Below are positions 58,862 through 64,000 of a stretch of 64,000 nucleotides of DNA, one piece after another. How positions within the stretch are numbered: the first letter of the stretch is position 1; each line of letters starts with the position of its first letter. The notes beneath the pieces were generated by a model, which made no database searches, was not told where the DNA came from, and saw nothing but the letters and a program-made list of their open reading frames with translations. The stretch is from VRUE01 sp045805805 (lineage in GTDB: Bacteria > Actinomycetota > Thermoleophilia > Solirubrobacterales > 70-9): assembly GCA_045805805.1 (NCBI GenBank), contig JBJMKO010000144.1, forward strand, positions 1 to 64,000, written 5' to 3'. The translations under genes and the position numbers were made by a program.

Positions 58862-59632
58862 CTACGGCAGAACCGACTCCAGCTTTTCTTCGGCGGCCGG
58901 CTCGACCCTGACCGCCACGCAATCGTCTTCGGAGATGACCTGTTCGAGCAGGTCGCCGACATCGCCGAACTTCCCTTCGAGCTGGATTTCGCTTTCGCTG
59001 CCATCGCGCCCGACGCGCCGGATCACGATCTCGACTTCGGCCTCCTCGGAGGGGATCGCCTCCGCTACGAACCTGATGGTTACTTCGTATTCGTCCCCTT
59101 CACAGCCCGGTTGTGGTTCGACTTCGACCACCGCCGTGCCTGGACCGCCCGCGCCACCGCCGTCGGCGACGACCGTCTGCGGGGGCGGCGGAGCTTCGGG
59201 CGGGAGCGCCGGTTGACTCGAGACCGGTGGCTCCAGCTCCGACGCGGGCGGAGATGGAGATGGAGTCGCAACGGTGCTCACCACGCGGGCCTGGGCGAGC
59301 GCCAGGGTGGACCCGGACCCGTCCGCTGCAGGCACCCGCTCAACCGCCACCGGGACGGCATGGGCAAGGCCTTCTCCCCCCGCGCCGGCCGGGCGAGAGG
59401 GCGGGTCGGGTGTGATCGCCACCGCGTCGCCGAGTGCCGCGGTCCCGAGCACAACGCTGAGGTGGGGATCGACGGAGTCGGCCTCCCAGGGTCGCAGGCC
59501 GGCCAGCGCGACGAAAGCGAGCACCAGCACCAAGCCCAGCAGCGAGAAGACCGCTAGACCAGGAAATCCCCCATCCCCAACTGGCGAGCGCGAAGCGATT
59601 GCCGAAAGATAGTCGCTAAGGGCCCAGGTCAA
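58862..59632 (-). CDS. Membrane-anchored protein of unknown function coupled to fbiC
   Basis: A 256-residue protein. It has one hydrophobic segment near residues 25-47 (GLAVFSLLGLVLVLAFVALA), a Pro/Ala/Ser-rich low-complexity stretch (about 110-160), and a C-terminal acidic beta-rich domain (EVTIRFVAEAIPSEEAEVEI ... ISEDDCVAVRVEP). The TTG start overlaps the fbiC stop (TTGA), so it is probably translated with fbiC. No family is known to me; an F420-related role is only suggested by the overlap. Confidence 0.7.
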   Translation of the reverse strand: MTWALSDYLSAIASRSPVGDGGFPGLAVFSLLGLVLVLAFVALAGLRPWEADSVDPHLSVVLGTAALGDAVAITPDPPSRPAGAGGEGLAHAVPVAVERVPAADGSGSTLALAQARVVSTVATPSPSPPASELEPPVSSQPALPPEAPPPPQTVVADGGGAGGPGTAVVEVEPQPGCEGDEYEVTIRFVAEAIPSEEAEVEIVIRRVGRDGSESEIQLEGKFGDVGDLLEQVISEDDCVAVRVEPAAEEKLESVLP

Positions 59633-61956
59633 TAGGTTTCGACGATCTCGTACAGAGTCGTGCGCTGAGCGGGCTCACGGCCGCCGGCGCGGGCAGCGTC
59701 GATCAGCTGCTCCGGCTCGAGCCGCACCCCGTGCTGGGAGCCCGCCATGCGGGAGATGTTCTCCTCCATCAGGGTGCCGCCGAGGTCGTTGACACCCCAG
59801 CGCAGGGCCTCGGTGGCCGCGTCGAGGCCCATCTTCACCCAGCTCGCCTGCAGGTTGGGAACCGTCCTGCCCAGCGCCAGGCGGAAGGCGGCGGTGTGCT
59901 TGAGGTTCTCCCCGGCGGAGATCTCCTCGATCCCGTGGGTGCGGCCGAGCATCGTGTTGAAGGGGATGAAGCTGAGCGGGACGAACTCGGTGATGCCGCC
60001 GGTGCGCTCCTGCAGGGCGCGGACGACGCGCATATGGCGGGCCAGCTCGCGCGGCTCCTCGATATGCCCGAACATCACGGTCGAGGTCGAGCGCAGGCCG
60101 GCGCGGTGGGAGGCCTCGATGATCTCGACCCAGCGATCGACCGGCAGCTTGTTGGGTGAGATCCGCTGCCGCACCCCGTCGTCGAGCACCTCCGCCGCGG
60201 TCCCGGGGGTCGAGCCGAGCCCGCACTCAATCAGGTACTCGAAGACCTCGTCCGGCCCTTTGCCGGAACGCTCGCACATATAATCGACCTCCATCGGCGA
60301 GTAGGCGTGCAGATGCAGCTGCGGCGCGACCTCCTTCGCCAGCCGCAACCACTTGCCGTACTCCTCCAGGGTCAGATCGGGATGGATCCCCCCCTGCATG
60401 CAGATCTCCGTGGCGCCGAACTCGACCGCCTCGCGAATCCGCGCGGCGAACTCCTCCTCCGAGACCTCATAAGCATCCGGTGACCGCCGCCCCTGCCCGA
60501 ACCCGCAGAAAGCACAGCCGACGACGCAGATGTTGGTGAAGTTGATGTTGCGGTTGACGACGAAGGTGACCCGGTCGCCAGCGAGCTCCGCCCGAAGCTC
60601 ATCCGCAGCAACGCGCATCTCCTCGATCACCTCGGGCCGCGTCTCGGCGAAGAGAGCAGTCAGCTCGTCCTCGCTGAGCTCCTCGCCAGCCCGGCCCTTC
60701 TCAATCGCTTCCGGAGCAAGCCCGCCATCCAGGGTCTCTTCACTCCTGCGCCCCGACCCTCTACGCGGGATGAAGCTCCAGTACTTCAGCTTGATCACGT
60801 CGAGCACGCCCTGCTCCATCCACTCCGAGTCCATGTACTGCGGGTAGACGCAGAGCCGCTCCGTAAGCGCATAGCCCTTCGGCGCAAGCTCCTTCCGCAC
60901 CTCATGGGGGCTGGGAAACGCGTGCTCGGGAGAGATGTGATCGCCGTTTGCAGACAGCCCACCCAGGTCAGTAGCCCCGGCCTCGACAAGCTCCCCCCAG
61001 GCGTCGGAAAGATTCGGCGGCACCTGCACCCCGACATCGGGCATCAACCGCTTGCACTCGGCGATCAACCGCTTGATGCCGTCGACGGAAACCTCGCTGG
61101 CCCAGGCGGGGTAGGCCAACGGGACGCCCTCCCCCGGAGCAACAACCTGGGAGGCTCCGGGGGAGGGCGTCCCGTTGGCCTTCGCAGGTACGGCAAGAGG
61201 CGCCGGGGACCCATCCGGCGGGAACTCGCGGAGCGACAGCGGAGCCCCGCCGGATGGGTCCCCGGCGCCTCCCCACCGCTCCAGCGACGCCTCATCCGCG
61301 ATATCCGCCACTTCCGCGCCGTAGTGCTTCGGATGCGGAATGAAGTTCTGCAGGATCACCTCTTGGATGTGCCCGTAGCGCCCGTGCAGCTCGGCGAGCG
61401 CTTCGAGGGAGGCGACCTGCTCGTCCTCGGTCTCACCGATGCCGACCAGGATGCCGCTGGTGAAAGGGATCTTCAGCTCGCCCGCGGCCTCGATCGTTGC
61501 CAGCCGTTGCGCCGGGTGCTTGGACGGGGAGCCGGCGTGGACGGTGTCCATCAGCCGCTCCGAAACCGACTCCAGCATCAGGCCCTGAGATGCGGTGACC
61601 TCGCGCAATCGAGCCAGGTCGGTCCGGTCGAGCACCCCGATGTTCGTGTGCGGAAGCATGCCCCGCTCGAGCGCTCGTTCGCAGCTCCAGACGACATAGG
61701 AGGTGAAGTCGCCGTGACCCCATTCGGCCAGCTTGGCCGCCACCACGGGGTTGACCTCGGGCCGCTCGCCGGTGAGGACCAGGAGCTCCTTGGCGTTGCG
61801 TCTCACCGCTTCGTCGAGGAGATTTTCGACCTCCTCAGGGGCGCGGATATGCGCCTGATGAGTGGCGAACGCGCAGTACTTGCAGTAGCACTGGCAGGTG
61901 CGCGAAAGGGAGAGCGTGTAGTTCCGCGAGAAGGTGACTCGGCGCACGTGGGGCAC
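59629..61956 (-). CDS. fbiC: 7,8-didemethyl-8-hydroxy-5-deazariboflavin synthase FbiC (CofG-CofH fusion)
   Basis: FbiC makes Fo, the chromophore of F420, from tyrosine and 5-amino-6-ribitylaminouracil with two radical-SAM domains. The 775-residue product starts at a GTG (MPHVRRVTFSRNY). The CofG half has the iron-sulfur CxxxCxxC at residues 21-28; the CofH half has a second CxxxCxxC (NICVVGCAFCGF) near 475-482. Inside the CofG half, residues about 230-281 are encoded by two consecutive perfect palindromes (PSGGAPLSLREFPPDGSPAP and following), an insertion not expected in CofG. The frame is intact across both. Confidence 0.94.
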   Translation of the reverse strand: MPHVRRVTFSRNYTLSLSRTCQCYCKYCAFATHQAHIRAPEEVENLLDEAVRRNAKELLVLTGERPEVNPVVAAKLAEWGHGDFTSYVVWSCERALERGMLPHTNIGVLDRTDLARLREVTASQGLMLESVSERLMDTVHAGSPSKHPAQRLATIEAAGELKIPFTSGILVGIGETEDEQVASLEALAELHGRYGHIQEVILQNFIPHPKHYGAEVADIADEASLERWGGAGDPSGGAPLSLREFPPDGSPAPLAVPAKANGTPSPGASQVVAPGEGVPLAYPAWASEVSVDGIKRLIAECKRLMPDVGVQVPPNLSDAWGELVEAGATDLGGLSANGDHISPEHAFPSPHEVRKELAPKGYALTERLCVYPQYMDSEWMEQGVLDVIKLKYWSFIPRRGSGRRSEETLDGGLAPEAIEKGRAGEELSEDELTALFAETRPEVIEEMRVAADELRAELAGDRVTFVVNRNINFTNICVVGCAFCGFGQGRRSPDAYEVSEEEFAARIREAVEFGATEICMQGGIHPDLTLEEYGKWLRLAKEVAPQLHLHAYSPMEVDYMCERSGKGPDEVFEYLIECGLGSTPGTAAEVLDDGVRQRISPNKLPVDRWVEIIEASHRAGLRSTSTVMFGHIEEPRELARHMRVVRALQERTGGITEFVPLSFIPFNTMLGRTHGIEEISAGENLKHTAAFRLALGRTVPNLQASWVKMGLDAATEALRWGVNDLGGTLMEENISRMAGSQHGVRLEPEQLIDAARAGGREPAQRTTLYEIVETY
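61114..61180. repeat. Perfect 27-bp inverted repeat inside fbiC
   Basis: Arms 61114-61140 and 61154-61180 are exact complements around a 13-nt loop (AACAACCTGGGAG). The arms begin GGCCAACGGGACGCCCTCCC. They encode part of an inserted segment of the CofG half. Confidence 0.95.
61199..61269. repeat. Perfect 24-bp inverted repeat inside fbiC
   Basis: Arms 61199-61222 and 61246-61269 are exact complements, beginning GGCGCCGGGGACCCATCCGG, around a 23-nt loop. It is separated from the 27-bp repeat by 18 bp, so the two palindromes stand in tandem. Confidence 0.95.
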
Positions 61957-62004
61957 GCTACCGCACGCGCCGTCTAGGTCCGGCGCGTGCGGCTGGAGAA
62001 GTCC

Positions 62005-62751
62005 TTAGGAGGCCGAAGCCGAGACGGGCTTGACCCGCTCGGGCGGCTCGGTCGGGGCCGGGCCACCGGCCTCGAGCACGAACTTGAAGACGGCCGCGGC
62101 CAGCAGAGAGCCGACGATCGGGCCGAGCAGGTAGGGCCAGACGCCGCCCCATTCGTTGCCGACCAGGGCCGGGCCGAACCAGCGCGCCGGGTTGAAGGCG
62201 CCGCCGGTCAGCGGGCCGCCGACCATGACGATGAAGCCCAGCGTGGTGCCGATCGCCAGAGGCGCCCAGTCCTTGAAGCTCTTTTTCGAGAAGACGGCGG
62301 CGAGGATCACGAGCACGAGGCAGAAGGTGCCGATCGCCTCGACGATCATGCCCTGGAAGTCGCCGGCGAGCAGCGGGCTCACGGCGGCCGCCCCGTAATG
62401 GGTTGCGCGCCCCTCGTCGAGCAGCAGGCCCTTGCAGAGCAGCGCGCCGAGCACGCCCCCGGAGAGCTGGGCGAGCATGTAAATCAAGCCGTCCATCGCC
62501 GAGATCCGTTTGATCGCCATCGCCGCGAGCGTCACCGCGGGATTGAAGTGCCCGCCGCTGACCACGCCGAACATGACGATCAGGCCGAAGAGCAGGAAGG
62601 CGTGGACGAGCCCGATCACCGCGAAGTCCGTCCCGAGCTGGGCCTGTTCGCCCGTCGAGAGGAACAGCACGACGACGGTGGTGACGAAGAACACCAACAA
62701 GAAGGTGCCGATCAACTCAGCAAGGTATGCCGCAAGTCCTCGTTCCTGCAC
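62005..62751 (-). CDS. Aquaporin/glycerol facilitator family channel
   Basis: A 248-residue MIP-family channel with six membrane helices and both pore motifs: SGGHFNPAV near residue 70 and the second as GGAFNPARWFGP near 190. NPA is intact in both. The second-half residues around the motif (NPARWFGPAL) follow the aquaporin rather than the glycerol-facilitator pattern, which usually has Asp after NPAR. It diverges from the binding-protein gene, with an 83-bp promoter region between. Confidence 0.9.
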   Translation of the reverse strand: MQERGLAAYLAELIGTFLLVFFVTTVVVLFLSTGEQAQLGTDFAVIGLVHAFLLFGLIVMFGVVSGGHFNPAVTLAAMAIKRISAMDGLIYMLAQLSGGVLGALLCKGLLLDEGRATHYGAAAVSPLLAGDFQGMIVEAIGTFCLVLVILAAVFSKKSFKDWAPLAIGTTLGFIVMVGGPLTGGAFNPARWFGPALVGNEWGGVWPYLLGPIVGSLLAAAVFKFVLEAGGPAPTEPPERVKPVSASAS

Positions 62752-62834
62752 TATCTCTCCTCCTAGATGCCGTAATTCGACTGGGGCGGCGCCAGTCTAC
62801 CCAGATTGACCGAATGAAATAGGTTCCCGGCCAG

Positions 62835-63791
62835 ATGAAGGGGGTTGTCGCGCTGCTGGCGGCCGCCCTGCTGCTCACCGGCGCCGCCGGTTGCGGCGGG
62901 GACGGCGCTGAACCGGGCGCGCCTGTCGGCGCGACGCTGGTGCTCGACTTCACCCCGAACCCGGCCCATGCCGGGATCTACTCGGCTCAGCACGAGGGCT
63001 ACTACCGCGACGCCGGAGTCGACCTGACGATCCGCCAGCCCGGCGAATCGACCGACGCGCCGAAGCTGCTGGAGGCGGGCCGCGCGGACTTCGCCATCCT
63101 CGACATCCACGACCTGGGGATCGCCCGCGAGCGCGGCCTCGACATCGTCGGCACGATGCCGATCGTGCAACGGCCTCTCGCCGCCGTGATCGCCCACGGC
63201 GGCGACGGCGTGACCAGGCCCCGGGACCTGCAGGGCCGGACCGTGGGCGTGACCGGCCTGCCCTCCGACGAAGCGGTGGTCGACTCCGAGGTCAGCGCCG
63301 ACGGCGGCGACCCGGCCAATGTGAAGCGGGTGACGATCGGCTTCAACGCGATCTCTTCGCTAGCTGCGGAAAAGGTCGACGCGGCGACCGGCTTCTGGAA
63401 CGCCGAGGGCGTGACGCTGCGCCAGCAGGGCGTACCGATCGAGGTCTTCAAGGTCAACGAATACGGGGCGCCGCCATACCCCGAGCTGGTCCTGGTCGCC
63501 TCGCGGGGGACGATCGACCAAGACCCGGAGCTGGTTCGGTCGGTGGTCGATGCGACGAAGCGGGGTTACGGGTTCACGGTGGATCATCCGAAGCAGGCCC
63601 TCGACGATCTCCTCGCCGAAGTGCCAAGCCTCAGCCGCGCCGACGAGCGGGCGCAGCTTGCGGCCCTCTTGCCCGATCTGCATCCTGAGCCGTTCGATCT
63701 TGCTGTGCTGCGGGCTTGGGCCGCGTGGGATCTGAAGCATGGGTTGCTGGAACGACCCTTGGACGTGGAAGCGGCTTTTGCTGAACCTTGA
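62835..63791 (+). CDS. ABC solute-binding lipoprotein, NMT1/ThiY-like
   Basis: A 318-residue lipoprotein with lipobox TGAAGC near residues 18-23. The core (LDFTPNPAHAGIYSAQHEGY, VDLTIRQPGESTDAPKLLEA, RADFAILDIHDLG) belongs to the NMT1/THI5-like family that binds pyrimidine precursors of thiamine (ThiY) or related aromatic ligands. Permease and ATPase genes would be expected downstream; only a co-directional gene start is visible before the window ends. Confidence 0.87.
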   Translation: MKGVVALLAAALLLTGAAGCGGDGAEPGAPVGATLVLDFTPNPAHAGIYSAQHEGYYRDAGVDLTIRQPGESTDAPKLLEAGRADFAILDIHDLGIARERGLDIVGTMPIVQRPLAAVIAHGGDGVTRPRDLQGRTVGVTGLPSDEAVVDSEVSADGGDPANVKRVTIGFNAISSLAAEKVDAATGFWNAEGVTLRQQGVPIEVFKVNEYGAPPYPELVLVASRGTIDQDPELVRSVVDATKRGYGFTVDHPKQALDDLLAEVPSLSRADERAQLAALLPDLHPEPFDLAVLRAWAAWDLKHGLLERPLDVEAAFAEP

Positions 63792-63799
63792 TCGGGGTG

Positions 63800-63915
63800 G
63801 GGGCTGGGGTGGCCTCGCCTGCGCGCTGGGTTTTTCGCCGCAGCGTTGCTTGCGCTCGTTGAGGGGATAGGGCGAAAAACAAGACGCCGCGCGCAGGCGA
63901 GGCCACCCCAGCCCC
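63800..63915. repeat. Family A-related composite palindrome, copy 7 (divergent)
   Basis: Outer arms of 26 bp (63800-63825 with 63890-63915) are exact complements. The inner stem is GTTTTTCGCC / GGCGAAAAAC. The minus strand reads GCGTCTTGTTTTTCGCC, matching GCGTCTTGTACTTTTTCGCG of copies 4-6 with two bases fewer. It lies between two co-directional genes. Confidence 0.85.
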
Positions 63916-63936
63916 TTCCGAGATACGCTCTTAGCC

Positions 63937-64000
63937 GTGAGCTTGGCTGAGGACTTTCAGCAGGTGCTTGACTCTTTGCCGCCGGATTGGACCGATCTGG
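63937..64000 (+). CDS. Start of a gene cut by the window end
   Basis: From a GTG at 63937 the frame reads MSLAEDFQQVLDSLPPDWTD to the edge of the window. Position just after the ThiY-like gene and the clean frame suggest a real gene, but 21 residues are too few to assign a family. Confidence 0.5.
   Translation, partial: MSLAEDFQQVLDSLPPDWTDL

Noticed and set aside
14791..63915. CRISPR array or IS elements to explain the repeats
   Set aside because: The copies are dispersed over 50 kb, not regularly spaced, and there is no cas gene or transposase in the window.

Overview
The window is high-GC chromosomal DNA of an actinobacterium, most likely class Thermoleophilia (Solirubrobacterales-like). 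This is inferred from the mraZ-rsmH-ftsL-ftsI-murE-murF-mraY division/cell-wall order with a meso-diaminopimelate MurE, a complete coenzyme F420 gene set with a fused FbiC, many GTG/TTG starts, ATGA/GTGA gene overlaps, and no phage or IS transposase. No 16S gene is present, so the class is an inference.

Layout. 1-7.8 kb: dcw cluster on the minus strand with a MraZ-box operator and a leader hairpin. 7.8-13.7 kb: a Tad-type pilus/secretion block (TadC, TadB, CpaF/TadA, SAF protein) with a two-component pair and a DUF192 protein. 13.9-19.4 kb: PfkB kinase, PHP phosphatase, a degenerate Rho paralogue, GlpD and a nitroreductase. 19.5-26 kb: an operon behind a cobalamin riboswitch that encodes two transcobalamin-like (DUF4430) exported proteins, EcfT, a double EcfA ATPase, and an ECF S component fused to an alpha/alpha-toroid domain. 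Together these parts resemble a bacterial counterpart of intrinsic factor/transcobalamin attached to an ECF importer. 27-34.5 kb: LuxR-type regulator and GAF sensor kinase, PII-Amt, DEAD-box helicase, a transporter. 34.9-36.3 kb: truncated PucR gene, VapBC and two tRNAs. 36.3-43.4 kb: hydrolases, RDD, NUDIX, an orphan solute-binding lipoprotein, DUF4242. 43.4-48.4 kb: five tRNAs, HicAB flanked by a duplicated tRNA-Pro 3' half, a broken TetR gene with an intact operator, an HTH-less TetR and three full TetR genes. 48.5-54.9 kb: acetoacetyl-CoA synthetase, acyl-CoA carboxylase beta chain and HMG-CoA lyase (leucine/ketone-body metabolism), and an AbiEi-DUF559 protein. 54.9-62 kb: SDR, F420:NADP oxidoreductase, CofD, CofC, CofE and FbiC. 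62-64 kb: aquaporin and a ThiY-like binding protein.

The most unusual feature across the window is dispersed palindromic DNA. Family A has seven copies of a roughly 100-120 bp element with a conserved inner stem (ACTTTTTCG / CGAAAAAGT) enclosed by perfect or near-perfect outer arms whose sequence differs at each locus. Five copies lie between convergent genes. One lies in frame inside the EcfA fusion, bounded by an 11-bp direct repeat. Family B has three copies of a roughly 50-bp element with TTCGTCTTT / AAACACGAACTCA flanks. In addition, perfect 20-27 bp inverted repeats without a shared core sit inside murE, cofE and fbiC coding sequence, and one lies between ftsI and murE.
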